Part shown: positions 44,108-55,122 of the stretch, in pieces | Numbering within the stretch: the stretch's first letter is position 1 | Layout: every line of letters begins with the position of its first letter | Source of the DNA: Antilocapra americana | Lineage: Eukaryota > Chordata > Mammalia > Artiodactyla > Antilocapridae | Assembly: GCA_007570785.1 (NCBI GenBank) | Contig: ML660774.1 | Coordinates: forward strand, 8,571,969 to 8,635,968 | Direction of reading: 5' to 3' | Length of the DNA: 64,000 bases | Notes under the pieces: model-generated | What the model was told of the DNA's origin: nothing | Databases searched by the model: none | Seen by the model: the letters and a program-made list of their open reading frames with translations, nothing else | Position numbers and translations under genes: made by a program

Positions 44108-45205
44108 TCTTATCTCAGTGAGTACCATCACTACCCAGCCATTGATAAAGCCAGACACCTGTGTGACATCCCCCTCTCGTCTTTCTCCCTCACCTCTTAT
44201 ACTTAATGAGTTATAGAATCGTTTGAATTCTACCTTTTCAGACATTTTCATTTAGCTGCTTCATTTCTACCCTAGCATCATCTCTTTAGGTTAGGATTTC
44301 ACCTTTTTACCTGAATTATTGCATTAACCACCCAATTAAAATTCTTTCCTCTCTTTAAAACTATTATTCACAATGCTGTCAGAACAGTTGCTATAAAATA
44401 CTTGTCCAGTCATGTCATTAACTCATTCAGGAATCCTTCAACATCTCTCCATAGCTTGATGAATAAAGTTCAGATTCCTTAGCCTGGGACTCAAAGCTTT
44501 CATGCATATTTCAGAAGTGTCTGGCTTCTTTCCCTGACTTTATTTGTCTAGTTTGCCCATGTCTACTTAGTATGTAAAAATGGCTCGTTTTTCTTTTATT
44601 TAAAGCCATCTTCATTCTTTTCTCTTTCTTGCCTAATTTCTACCCATGCTTCAAAAGTAAGGGCATAACTTCTGAGAAGCCCTCCTTTGTGTGCTCACCT
44701 AATTTATTTTCTTCTCACTTTATTATTGATTTATTTATTGGCTGCACTGAGTCTCTGTTGCTGCCCTGGGCCTTCTCTAGTTGCAGAGAGCAGGGGATAG
44801 TCTCTAGTTGCAGTGTGGGGTTTTGTTTGTTGCAGTGGCTTCTCTTGCTGCAGAGCACAGATTCTGTGGCATGCTGGCTTCAGTAGTTGGCTTTTGGGCC
44901 TAGTTGCTTGCAACATATGGGATCTTCCTGGACCAGGGATCGAACCGGGGTCCCTGCATTGCTAGCCTGATTCTTCACCACTGGACCACCAGGGAAGCCC
45001 CTCATCTAATTTAAAAGCCTCTCCAGGTGCTTCCATTGTACCCTCTGAAGACACTTATCCTGTGGCTGGAAACTTGCAGTTTCTGTACTAAAACATATAC
45101 ATCTTCAGAGTCAAGACTATTTATTACTTGACTCTGTATTCCTAATGCCTAGTCAAGTGCTTGACAAAAGACAGACGCTCAGTGTTTATTCAAGAAATAG
45201 CTCCC
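44108..45205 (+). repeat. L2 LINE 3' portion split by CHR SINE
   Basis: Left part 44108-44706: 'catcactacccagccattga', 'tcattaactcattcaggaat', 'gataaagttcagattcctta'-like text in L2 order. Right part 45014-45205: 'gacacttatcctgtggctgg', 'cctaatgcctagtcaagtgc', 'acgctcagtgtttattcaag', the L2 terminus. The reading frame is lost throughout. Confidence 0.65.
44694..45013 (-). mobile_element. CHR-1 type SINE with TSD inside L2
   Basis: Antisense long cetartiodactyl SINE: 'tttattggctgcactgagtc', 'ccttctctagttgcagagag', 'gttgcagtggcttctcttgc', 'ctggaccaccagggaagccc'. The body is 44707-45000. The TSD is 13 bases with one mismatch: 'ctcacctaattta' (44694-44706) and 'ctcatctaattta' (45001-45013). It is younger than the L2 it splits. 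Confidence 0.9.
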
Positions 45206-45698
45206 CATTTGGGTTTTTTAATGGATGTTCTCTTTTCAAAGGGAGCCCTTTTTGACTTTACAGGTCTTTTATGAATATCTGAAGAGAGATGGTTGTGTGG
45301 GTGTGAAGAAAGAGAAAAAGGAATCTAGAAGTTCACATAGACCAACACAAATGATTATTCCAAATTATCCTTTTGGGTGTCGCCTTGTTTTTAGGAGAGG
45401 GCTAGACCTGAACCTGTGTCCTGGAGCTAGTTCATGACAGAGTCCACCTGGGACTTCTCTCTCCTGCTACTGGTAAAGCCCTTTTCTGCTACTTGTGCTT
45501 CTTTCCTCATCTGCTCTCAAACACACGCCTTCAGCCATGAAGATTGGAGGATTCCTTAGCCTGACACTTAGGACCAAGCAGCTCTAAAACCGCCCACAGC
45601 ATCATTCTGCTGAGAAAACTGTCCTGCGTCTCCTACCCTCACTCTGTTTCCAAAAGGTTTCCAGGATATTGACCAGCTGGTGAAAGCTTCAGAGAATT
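45206..45698. other. Unique sequence, nothing recognised
   Basis: About 490 bases, no repeat or gene recognised. Confidence 0.45.
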
Positions 45699-45934
45699 AT
45701 TTCTTCAAGTGAGTGAGTGAAAGTTGCTGAGTCGTGTCCGACTCTTTGTGACCCTATGGACTGTAGCCCGCCAGGCTCCTCTGTCCATGGGATTCTCCAG
45801 GCAAGAGTCCTGGAGTGGGGTGCCACTGCCCTCCTGCAGGGGATCTTCCCGACTCAGGAATCGAACCAGGTTCTCCTGCATTGGCAGGTGGATTCTTTAC
45901 CATCTGAGCCACCAGGGAAGCCCAAATTTCTTCA
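45699..45934 (-). mobile_element. Bov-tA SINE with TSD
   Basis: Antisense full SINE 45708-45925 with a (GAGT)n tail at the left and the head 'gagccaccagggaagccc' at the right. 9-base TSD 'atttcttca' at 45699-45707 and 45926-45934. Confidence 0.94.
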
Positions 45935-46745
45935 CAGTTGGACCCTATCTTATGAGAGCAGGGGCTAGAGGAGGAGCTGAAATAACTGTTATTTTCCATT
46001 ATAACTTTGAGTCTAGGGAGGCCTTCAAAGAAGGGGTAAAACCACCTTTAAGGAATCTGCAGCTCTGTTTGTCCAAATGCAGTTTGAGGATTAGCTGAGT
46101 GGCCCTCCCTGCCAACTAAGTAACCTCTAGGCTGCAAATCACTGTTTGCCACCAGGTGACAGAAAATATAAACCATGATTCTGAGAGCTGACATGGCTCA
46201 GCATGGATGTGGCATTATTGTTCTAGAAGGAACACACTCCTTGTGGGAAAGAAAGGAGTACTTTGCATCATGGGCATAATTTACCCGCACTGTAGTCTCA
46301 GTCCCAGAGGGAGCATCTTGGGCTTGGATTTTCTTGTTGGCAAGGAGTAGGCCTAGAACTTTCCAAGTGTGCCAGCCATACTTCTCTCTCCTTTTTCAAA
46401 TGCTGTCACAAGTAAGGAAAAATACTGAATCACAAACATTCTGGCTACAGGAGGAAAATTAAACCAAACCCCAAACCTCATTCAAACATTTCTGAACCCA
46501 ACGCTGGGAGCGGTAAATATTATTAAGGATTATAGGCAGCCTCCATTTCTCTCTGTAAGCAGGAGGTACATCCTGCAGAGAAATATGCTGGGAAAAGCAC
46601 ACCCTTGTCAAAGGAGAGGCAGAAGGGAAATAGACCCGGGAATGCCAAGCAGTCAGACTGCATTCAGCCTGCAATAAAAGGCACTCAGGACTGGCTTGGT
46701 CAAGTGCCACAAATAAAAGACAGCTCTAGAGTGAATAGGGAGGGT
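45935..46745. other. Unique sequence, nothing recognised
   Basis: About 810 bases without recognised repeats. Frames at 46459-46710 and 46605-46826 have no signature. Confidence 0.45.
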
Positions 46746-46767
46746 GGGCTGGGCTGGGCTAGGCTGA
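46746..46767. repeat. (GGGCT)n short tandem repeat
   Basis: Four imperfect GGGCT units. Confidence 0.85.
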
Positions 46768-46852
46768 AAGACACAGCTGCATTTTATGTCATTACTGGAA
46801 AGAGCAGAATGCATAGTTCACACTGAACACTTCTCTCCACCCCCAATACATT

Positions 46853-46855
<3 letters not shown>

Positions 46856-46889
<34 letters not shown>
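46856..46889. repeat. (CA)n microsatellite
   Basis: About 17 CA units. Confidence 0.97.
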
Positions 46890-46891
<2 letters not shown>

Positions 46892-46922
46892 ATAGATACA
46901 CAATATAAAAGTCCTTATTTAC

Positions 46923-47130
46923 CGTGTGTGTGTGTGTGTGCTCAGTCATCTCTGACTCTTTGCGACTCCATGGACCAAAGCCCACCAGGCTCCCTGTCCA
47001 GACAAGAATACTGGAGTGGGTTGCTATTTCCTCCTCCAGGGGATCTTCCCGACCCAGGGATTGAACTTGCATCTCTGGCACCTCCTGCATTGCGGGCAAA
47101 TTCTTTTAACAACTGTGCCAACTGGGAAGG
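46923..47130 (-). mobile_element. Bov-tA SINE with (TG)n tail
   Basis: Antisense SINE: (TG)9-type tail at 46923-46940, then 'gctcagtcatctctgactct', body, and a decayed head 'gccaactgggaaggc'. There is a small deletion in 'ctccctgtccagacaagaat'. TSD not clear. Confidence 0.92.
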
Positions 47131-47689
47131 CAAAATGTCTTTACTTTGGGCTAAAGAGTAACACACCAACGTGTGATTTCAGAGCAGAGAAGTTCTAGAT
47201 TTTGCTCTAGCGACCTAGGAAAACAACAGATGGTTGAAAGTTTGCTTATCCTGCTTACCAACCACAGCAAAGCTGTCATTTGATTTTTAGGAGTTTGGGT
47301 TTGAACAACTTGGATTGAATTCAAATGGTATTTCAAGTTGTGTGAAGCATTTGAGGGTGTATTACTGGCCTTTCCCTCATTATTTCGGCATCACAAAAGG
47401 CAACTCTTCAGTTCCTTGGAAACATTATGTCTGAAATTATGAAGCAGTCAAGACTGTGAAGTGACATCTGTTGACCTTACCTGCTGTCCCTCTTTCCCAC
47501 CTTTCAGGTTTGATAAAAAGCCCCTTGGCTTTCCTCGTGCTGACTCTCAAAATTTCTCCTTCACCATCACCATGTCAGGATACCATCTCCAAATTTGCTG
47601 CATGCAAAGAAGAATGACTTGGCTTCAGCATTTTCCCCTCCAAATTTAACATCCACATCATCTGAGCTCTCTAGAGAACAAAGCTTTTC
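47131..47689. other. Unique sequence, nothing recognised
   Basis: About 560 bases. The frame at 47461-47649 has no signature. Confidence 0.45.
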
Positions 47690-48080
47690 TGTATTTAACA
47701 GCCTTCAATGACTCTTATTTATTTGGATAATAAAATCAAAGTCTGATCCAGCCTCTGATAGCCCCATTACCTATCATCTCCTTGTCCTGGTATTGTCAGA
47801 CCTCGTCTCAATACAATCTCTTCTTGACTGGATCTTTCTTTGCATTCTTCTACTTCGGATTTAGAAAACTCACTTTCCCATGACATGGTTTGTTCGGAAG
47901 TCCTGCCCACTGCGTAGACTTCTGACACTCTAGTGGCTTCCCAGAGGACTTCCCTTATCTCTCAACATGGAATGAGCCTCTCTCTCTCCCCTGTTCTCCT
48001 ATGTAGCATGCCAATAACCACTACAGCACTTTCTGTGTGTATCTCTGTAACTCCCTTTGTACTGTGAGGTCTTTGAAAAG
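47690..48080 (+). repeat. L2 LINE 3' region, decayed
   Basis: 'cagccttcaatgactcttat', 'ataaaatcaaagtctgatcc', 'gtatctctgtaactcccttt' and 'actgtgaggtctttgaaaag' follow L2 order in sense. Diverged. Confidence 0.5.
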
Positions 48081-48231
48081 GTCAGAGAGAGAAGGATATT
48101 ATCAGGGGACAAAGGGGAGTATGACTGGATCAAGAGTGGGAATGGGCAAGATTACAGTAAAGCAAAGAGATCTCTCACATACCACCAGTTTGGTATCTGC
48201 TGGTGATTACAACTCATTTTATGCAGGTAAG

Positions 48232-48439
48232 TAAATGTTAATCACTAAGTTGTGTTCAACTCTTTGTGACCCCATGGACTGTAACCCACCAGGCTCCTCT
48301 GTCCATGGAATTCTCTAGGCAAGAATACTGGAGTGGGTAGCCATTCCCTTCTCCAGGGAATCTTCCCGACCTAGGGATCAAACCCAGGTCTCCTACATTG
48401 CAGGCAGAGTCTTTACTGTCTAAGCCACCAGGGAAGCCC
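48232..48439 (-). mobile_element. Bov-tA SINE
   Basis: Antisense full SINE: 'aatcactaagttgtgttcaa' tail, 'caagaatactggagtgggta' body, 'taagccaccagggaagccc' head. Only a weak 'cattttat'/'cattttac' match at the edges. Confidence 0.94.
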
Positions 48440-48493
48440 ATTTTACATATAAAATTGTAAAGCTTAACTATATTTACTAAAACTAAGCTTACG

Positions 48494-48701
48494 TCTGCAA
48501 GTGAGAGGGAGTCTTCCTGTCAATATGGGAGATGCAGGTTTGATCCCTGGGTTGGGAAGATTCCCTGGAGAAGGAAATGGCAACCTTCTCTAATATTCTT
48601 GCCTGGGAAATCCCACAGACAGAGGAGCCTGGCGGCCTACAGTTCATGCAGTTGCAAAACAGTAGACAGGACTTAGATACTAAACAAACTGCATCTGCAA
48701 G
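48494..48701 (+). mobile_element. Bov-tA SINE, decayed head
   Basis: Sense SINE with recognisable 'gatccctgggttgggaagat', 'ctggagaaggaaatggcaac' and 'gacagaggagcctggcggcc'. The head is degenerate. 8-base direct repeats 'tctgcaag' at 48494-48501 and 48694-48701 are the likely TSD. It lies tail-out to the preceding SINE, so the two form a head-to-head pair. Confidence 0.9.
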
Positions 48702-49564
48702 CAAAGGTTTCATAACGCGTGTTAATATGTAATGCTCAGCTACAGAATACGTCCATGAAATATCATCAGACATGACCCTAAATAGAGATGTAAAAAGTTA
48801 GATTGATTAAAAATACCCAGAAAACCCTCCAAAGAATTCTATGCAATCATAACTTTGCATGTTTAGAAAAAGAACGGAAGAACATAAAATCAGGTCAAAT
48901 TTAGTACAACGGACTTTAGCTTCCAGATGCGCAGAATAACTTGTCACCTGCTTAAGTTCCTCTGTTAAAACACAAGAGAAATTTGTACTAACTATTTCTC
49001 AATATTTATTTATGCCAATGAAACATGAGTCACAAGGAAGCAGAAATGAATCCTGATTTATGACAACATCAAGAAAGTGGCTAAAAATAAGTATATCTCA
49101 GGATGATTCAAAGTGTAATAAGGGAATTTCCAGTGATTTGATAACAAATGTAGCAGCCCAACTCCATTCATTTTTTCCAGCAAATATTCCCAAGGAGCAT
49201 GAAAAATGACAGCTGCATAATCTGAACAGTTAATTTTTTCATGTTAGTTGATTCAACCTTTTGTGTCAAAAAAGGAGATAAAAGGAAAAACAAGAGACGG
49301 TGGAAGTAATAGATCAAAATTTGTATGTAAACAACTTCAGAGATAAAAATCTCCAAAATTCTACCAGTAGCCAAATATTAATATTCTGGTCATTAAGCCT
49401 AATTGCAGAAGAGCAGAAACCTAGAGCTGAAAAGGACTCTGAGATATCAGTAAATGCAGCTTCCTACTTTGAGCAAGAATCGCCTACAAAATACTGATCT
49501 CAGAAACTGAACTTGACCTATTAAAACACTTAGAGCAATGGGAGGTTCACTACTTCTGTCTAGC
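48702..49564. other. AT-rich unique sequence
   Basis: About 860 bases with no gene or named repeat. Confidence 0.5.
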
Positions 49565-49895
49565 TTTCTAGAGCTTATAATAAATTACACAAATGCAATG
49601 GCTTAAAAAAATGGTACTGTATCAACTCAGGTTTCTGGAGGCTGGTGAAGGTATTCAGCCAGGCTGCACTTTTTATAGAGATTTTGGGGAAAATGCATTT
49701 ATTGCTTCTTGTAGCTTCTGGTGGCTGTAAGTTTCTAGTCTCTGCCTCTGTTTTCACATTGTCTTTTCCTTTGTGTGTCTCCTGAAAGAACACTTGTCAT
49801 TAGATTCACGGATCAAGCAGATAATCCAGAAAGAACACCTCATTTCAAGATCTTTAACTTAACATCTTCAAAGACCCTTTTCCAAGTAAAGTAAC
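49565..49895 (+). repeat. Ancient LTR-like repeat, family not named
   Basis: 'aataaattacacaaatgcaa', 'caggtttctggaggctggtg', 'cttgtagcttctggtggctg' and 'taatccagaaagaacacctc' belong to a widespread old mammalian repeat type with a 'tggcttaaaacaac...ttctggagg' opening. The copy at 58.1-58.5 kb looks like the same family. Confidence 0.45.
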
Positions 49896-49899
49896 TTGC

Positions 49900-50052
49900 A
49901 CATGTTCTTGGAGAAGGAAATGGCAACCCACACTGATATTCTTACCTGGAGAATCCCATGGGCAGAGAAGCCTGGCAGGCTACAATCCATGGGGTGGCAG
50001 AGTCAGACACGACTGAAGCAACTTAGCACACACGCACGCAGGTACATGTTCT
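49900..50052 (+). mobile_element. 5'-truncated Bov SINE with TSD
   Basis: Sense SINE body and tail only (49909-50043: 'ggagaaggaaatggcaaccc' to 'acacgactgaagcaactt', tail (CACG)n). 9-base TSD 'acatgttct' at 49900-49908 and 50044-50052. The tRNA head is absent. Confidence 0.9.
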
Positions 50053-50949
50053 GGGATGCAGGGCACTTGCATATGTTTGGGGGACTGTTATTCACCTTCA
50101 ACCTCCAAAAGCAATCTACTTATGTTTGGACAGATTTTATTAGGATGGACTTTCGCTGTTTTGAACAGTTATCTATACATCCTTACTATTTGGAAATAAT
50201 TCCTCAGCAGATGAGAAGTAAGACTTTGGCTTCTCCTCTTGAGATGGGATGGGATGTTTCTCTCTTGCTAAACCCTCTACAGCATGAGCACATGGTATAA
50301 ACTGAGCCAATCAGATACCACCACTGGGCCCGGGACTCTCGAAGGACTGTAGCCAAGTCAAAGTCAGAGACTATTTGTGGCTGCTGTTGTACATTTCCAG
50401 TATGGTCTTTGTCCAAGTCCAATGGCAGTGGTGTCCTTGGAAGTCTTCTAAAAACTCTGCCTGTGACAGGGACTTTTTTCCAGATCTTTTTTCCATTTCC
50501 CCACACAAGCTTGACTCTCTGATCTTCCTGTGGAGGCTGTAAGCTATCCTTTTAAATACATCACTTTTGCCATGTACATTACCAGAGTTATTTTGTGTTG
50601 TTTACAGTCAAGAACACTAATATACTCACAAGATGTGAAAATCTCTTTTTAGATTTTGGTCACCTAAATATATGAATTATTCCATCAAAGCTGTATAGAA
50701 TATACCTACATAATTTTGCATAGAAAACCCATAAACAAATTCATGTAATCCAGGGATGGGGTGGATCGTAAAAATTGTGTTCTTAGACATGGTATTTTCT
50801 AGATGTTACACTATGTATCAGCGTGGTCAAGTGAGTACTCATAGAGACAGGTCAGAGCTGGCAGAAGGAGTCTAGAATCCTAGTCTAGGGCACTTTCTCT
50901 TCACCATGCTTCCAACCCGAAGGGTATGTCATACTCTCTGCCCTCCTCA
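50053..50949. other. Unique sequence, nothing recognised
   Basis: About 900 bases. The minus frame 50506-50204 (100 codons) has no signature. Confidence 0.45.
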
Positions 50950-50954
50950 AACTT

Positions 50955-51118
50955 TTGTTTTTCAGTTGCTCAGTTGTGTTCGACTCTTTGTGACCCTATG
51001 GACCGCAGCATGCCAGGCTTTCCTGTCCTTGACTATCTCCCAGAGCTTGCTCAAATTCATGTCCATTGAGTCTGTGATGCCATCCAACCATCGCATCCTC
51101 TGTCGTTGCCTTCTTCTT
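50955..51118 (-). mobile_element. BovB 3'-tail fragment
   Basis: 'cagttgctcagttgtgttcg', 'accgcagcatgccaggcttt', 'gatgccatccaaccatcgca'. Antisense, about 165 bases. Confidence 0.9.
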
Positions 51119-51589
51119 ATGCTTTACCTTTATACCTTTCTTTCAAGCCAGACATGTATAAATCTGTCATCACTGTTAGTATCACTGTTATATTTTCTTC
51201 TTAAAGCTTTACTGAATTATCATGAACAAGTTTCTGTAGGAATTATCAGTCATTTTCAAATCATGAAGCTACCCTCTGAAACCTTCTGCAAGGAAGATCT
51301 TGTCTAGAAATATGTCCATGTTCTGTGTTCCTGCCAGCTGTCCTCATCCACGAACCCCCTTCGTGTGCACCCTGGTGTCTCCTACCTCTAGGTGGCTGCT
51401 CTTCTGAACCCTTCTTTTAGAGCACTCTTCTCTCTTCTTTGGATCTGTAGGTCATGTGTTACCATGTCGCTTACTGCTCCCCAAATATTGATCCTTCCTT
51501 TCAGACACTTGCAACCATCACTTTTTGCATTTTGACCATATGCACTTGATTACAGTTAAGTTAGAACTTAACAGTAGTCTGTCTCAGGT
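51119..51589. other. Pyrimidine-rich unique sequence
   Basis: No firm identification. It may be upstream, unrecognisable L2. Confidence 0.35.
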
Positions 51590-51725
51590 TTTTTACCCCT
51601 AAACCGATTTATTTTCAAGCTTTGTCTTCCCAACAAAATTGTAAACTCCCAGAGGGTAGACATGTGGTCTTATTTCTTCGATATATTATGGTTCAGAGGT
51701 CTTTAATGGGCACAACAGACACTTA
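51590..51725 (+). repeat. L2-like 3'-end fragment
   Basis: 'ttgtcttcccaacaaaattg' and 'taaactcccagagggtagac' resemble the L2 3' segment. Low confidence. Confidence 0.4.
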
Positions 51726-52161
51726 GTTTTTCCTAGTTATGAGCAGTGGGATAGGACATGACTTGTAAACATTTGTAATTTTGCTGAAGCAGAACTTCTC
51801 CAATTATAAAAATTTTATAAGTTCTTGAAACATAAAAGTTCCCTGGACGAATCCATGTTTCAATCCTTCTTAACTACCTTTACCAGATTCAAGGGTTTCA
51901 TGTGTATTCTTCGAGGAATTTTCTTTTCAAATACAATTATATTGCTTCCTTAAATAAACACAGAAATTTATGTGCATTCAAAAGGTTTTTTTTTCTTATT
52001 AGTTTTGACAAATTATCCCTTGAAAGTTTTGTGGGAATTAAAAATTTGGATTTTTAAAGGCTGTAAGGTTGATATTACTTAACTAAAGAAATGAAGCAAC
52101 TCAGCTTCCATATCTCAGTTAGGCTTGTGGTTCTCTGCATCTTTACAATCACATACCATCT
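51726..52161. other. AT-rich unique sequence
   Basis: About 435 bases with nothing recognised. Confidence 0.5.
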
Positions 52162-52537
52162 CAGTCAGTTCAGTTTAGCTCAGTTGCTCATTTGTGTCTG
52201 ACTCTTTGTGACCCCATGGACTGCAGCGTGCCAGGCCTCCCTGTCCATCAGCAACTCTCAGAGTTTACCCAAACTCATTTCCATTGAGTTGGTGAGGCCA
52301 TCCAACCATCTCATCCTCTGTCATCCCCTTCTCCCACCTTCAATCTTTCCTAGCATCAGGGTTTTTTCAAATGAGTCATTTCTTTGCATCAGATGGTCAA
52401 AGTGTTGGAGTTTCAGCTTCAACATCAGTCCTTCCAATGAATACTCAGGACTGATCACCATTAGGATGGACTTGTTTGAGCTCCTTGAAGTCCAAGGGAC
52501 TCTCAAAAGTCTTCTCCAACACCATAGTTCAAAAGCA
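52162..52537 (-). mobile_element. BovB 3'-end fragment
   Basis: Antisense tail from 'cagtcagttcagtttagctc' to 'ccatagttcaaaagcac', about 375 bases. The minus frame 52572-52321 retains 'FELWCWRRLLRVPW' and 'SLEGLMLKLKLQHFDHLMQR' of the BovB C-terminus. Confidence 0.93.
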
Positions 52538-53004
52538 CTATATAGGATATATTTATTTATATAAATAATCAAGTCTTTGAGTAGACTTTTTAAAAAAGTT
52601 ATTGCTTACTTCATGATAGTTGTTAAAAATGAGACTACATTGAAATACGTAACAAATAAATGTAAAGCTCTCTGTTTTTTCACCTGAGAAAATAATACTA
52701 ACATCTTGGTGTTTCTAGATTTTGTGACATGCTTATAATCTCATAGAATATTTATCTATTTTTCAATCTAGAACTTTTTTGAATTTTTTTTAAGTAGCAG
52801 AAGCTCACTTAGCTCTTCAATGTCCTGGAAATTTTTAGGGGACAGAAGGATACAAAAAGGGGATCTGGAAGATGTAAAGACCAGGAGCAGAGCCGCGAAG
52901 GAGATGGGTTGAAGGTCATTGTAGTTTTTCTAAAGGTTGTATAAAAAGAAAAGATGGCATTGGGACTGAGGGTAAACTAAAAGCAAGAGAAAAAGTAGTT
53001 TTTT
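52538..53004. other. AT-rich unique sequence
   Basis: No gene or named repeat. Confidence 0.5.
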
Positions 53005-53070
53005 CTTGACTGGTGCAGGATCAATCCCTAGTCAGGGGAACTAAGATCCCGCAAGTTGAGCAGTGATGTG
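53005..53070 (+). repeat. CHR-type SINE fragment
   Basis: 'caatccctagtcaggggaac' and 'taagatcccgcaagttg' match the middle of CHR SINEs in sense. The head is degraded. Confidence 0.55.
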
Positions 53071-53737
53071 GGAAAGGGAAGGGAAGACTGAGCCATTCAA
53101 CATTGTATTTCCCAGGAGCGGATTTTCATTTTCTTCTTTATTTTTTTCTCTTTGGTGGTGCTGGTGGTGCTGGTGAAGGGAGGCTGTTATAATGTGAGCG
53201 GTCTCCAAGGACCCTTAATCCAGATGCCTGCAGTGTGAGGATGCCGCATCCTACAAATGAGAGGGTTACGAGGGACTCGGAGACTTATTTTGTAAATTGT
53301 TCCATGTAGAAATTTGCCTGTCCTGGCATCATGCCCTGGATGGAAGCCAGAGAGAGGGTTTCAAAAAGAGATTAAGGTGTCAGTTTTAGAGGCAAGAAAA
53401 AGACAGTGGGCAATACATTTGCCTGATTATACCACATACCTCATTTCCACCCAGCTTGTGAATACCTCACAAGAGGTAAAATGCCAGTAACTGTTCCAGT
53501 AATCTGGATGACTTCTGAGTGATTTCTCTCCTATATTTGTCAAGTTTTATGTAATGTTATTATTTTTAAAATAAATATTTTTGCATTTTTTTCCCTGTAA
53601 AACTTATGCAGATACTGTTAGCATGAAATACTCAATATAATGTTGTTATATATAGAAACAGATGAGTATCCTTTGAGGTTAACTAGTAATTCTGATAGCA
53701 GACAGTATTGCCATTCATTGTTAGAACATTTTAACAA
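53071..53737. other. Unique sequence, nothing recognised
   Basis: About 670 bases. A GGTGCT triplet-like run lies at 53155-53172. Confidence 0.45.
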
Positions 53738-53950
53738 TGTTGTTGTTCAGTTGCTCAATCATGTTTGACTCTTTTGTGATGCCATAGACTATAGCCTGCC
53801 AGGCTCCTGGGTCCATGGGATTTTCCAGATAAGAATACTGGAGCTGGTGGCCATTTCCTCCTCCAGAGGACTTCATGAACCAGGGATCAAACCCAAGTCT
53901 CTTGCTTTAGCAGGCTAATTATTTACCACTGAGCTGCCAGGGAAGCCCTA
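53738..53950 (-). mobile_element. Bov-tA SINE
   Basis: Antisense full SINE with tail 'gttgttgttcagttgctcaa', body 'ataagaatactggagctggt' and head 'actgagctgccagggaagcc'. More diverged than most copies in the window. No clear TSD. Confidence 0.93.
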
Positions 53951-54536
53951 TTTTAGCAGTACAGACCTTTAAAATGTATCCAAATCCATACATGTAGTTT
54001 ATACAATAAATCTAAATAATACCTATAATACAATCAATTTTATTAGAAGACTGATTTCAGTGTTAAGAAATAAAGTTTGTTTCTAATTCTCTACAGATTA
54101 TGCAATGATTATGTAAAAAGGTATTAACAACAAAGAGTATTAAGTTTAAACGAAGAGCATTAATTTTAAAATTATTCTAACATAAGGTAGAACTTTTCAA
54201 GTTTATTTTGATGGGTATCTCATTTTATAATTGTTTCAGAAAAATAATTAAAGAACTAAAATTTAAAAGTTTTCAGTGGTAGATATTTTAACACTTAAGA
54301 AAAAAGTTTGAGGATTTTAAAGATTAAACTCTGACTTTGGAAGAGTAATAAATATTATAAGAAAACCTTGATCAATTAAGGAAGAATAAATGAGAATACC
54401 AAGACATTCCAAGCCAATGTTAGATTCCAAGGACTTCATGGAACTGATATAAATCTGTAGTTTCCAGAAAACAAAACAGTGAAATACAGACTCTGTTTTA
54501 TTGCCTTATAGCTAAGTGGTCCCAGAGTGGTGTTCT
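53951..54536. other. AT-rich unique sequence
   Basis: About 585 bases with nothing recognised. Confidence 0.5.
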
Positions 54537-54612
54537 CCCTCCTCCCTCATCCCCTCCCTCCTCCCTCATCCCCTCCCTCCTCCCCCACCCCCTCCCTCCT
54601 CTTTCCTTTCCT
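54537..54612. repeat. 19-bp polypyrimidine minisatellite
   Basis: Units of 19 bases starting 'ccctcctccctcatcccct': two identical copies (54537-54555, 54556-54574), a variant (54575-54593) and a decayed fourth. Pyrimidine-rich DNA continues to about 54660. Confidence 0.92.
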
Positions 54613-54937
54613 TTCCATTCCTCCCTCCCTCGCCTCTCTTCTGCAACACTCTTCTCCATCTAGCCCACCCATGAACCCTCCATTCTCTCACTGGTTTAGC
54701 TGCTAGTCATCATTCAGGTTACGTTTATAGGTCCGTAGCTCTGGAAAGGGTTCCCTGGTACTTCATGTCAGGGTTGCATAACTTCCTACCTGCTCCCTCC
54801 AAATGAGTTCTGTTGCAGGATGCTGTAATTGCCTCTTTTTTTTTTTTCCCTGTGGAGCCCATACATTTGTGTCTGTATCTGCCTATTTGTTCCACTTTTA
54901 CATCTGTAGGATCCAGTACTGCATTTATGACCGCTAC
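54613..54937. other. Unique sequence, nothing recognised
   Basis: Pyrimidine-rich at the left, with a T run at about 54836-54848. No gene. Confidence 0.45.
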
Positions 54938-55122
54938 TGTTCCTTAGTCACTCAGTGGTATCCAGCTCTTTGCGACCTCATGGGTTATACTCCACCAGGC
55001 TCCTCTGTCCATGGGGTTCTCCAGGCAAGAATACTGGAGTGGTTTGCCATTCCTTTCTCCAGGGGGTCTTCCCGACCCAGGGATCAAACCCGGAACTTCT
55101 ACATTGTAGGCAGATTCTTGAC
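54938..55122 (-). mobile_element. Bov-tA SINE, head truncated
   Basis: Antisense SINE: 'ccttagtcactcagtggtat' tail, 'caagaatactggagtggttt' body, ending at 'gcagattcttgac' without the terminal head. No clear TSD. It is the last ruminant-specific repeat in the window. Confidence 0.92.
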
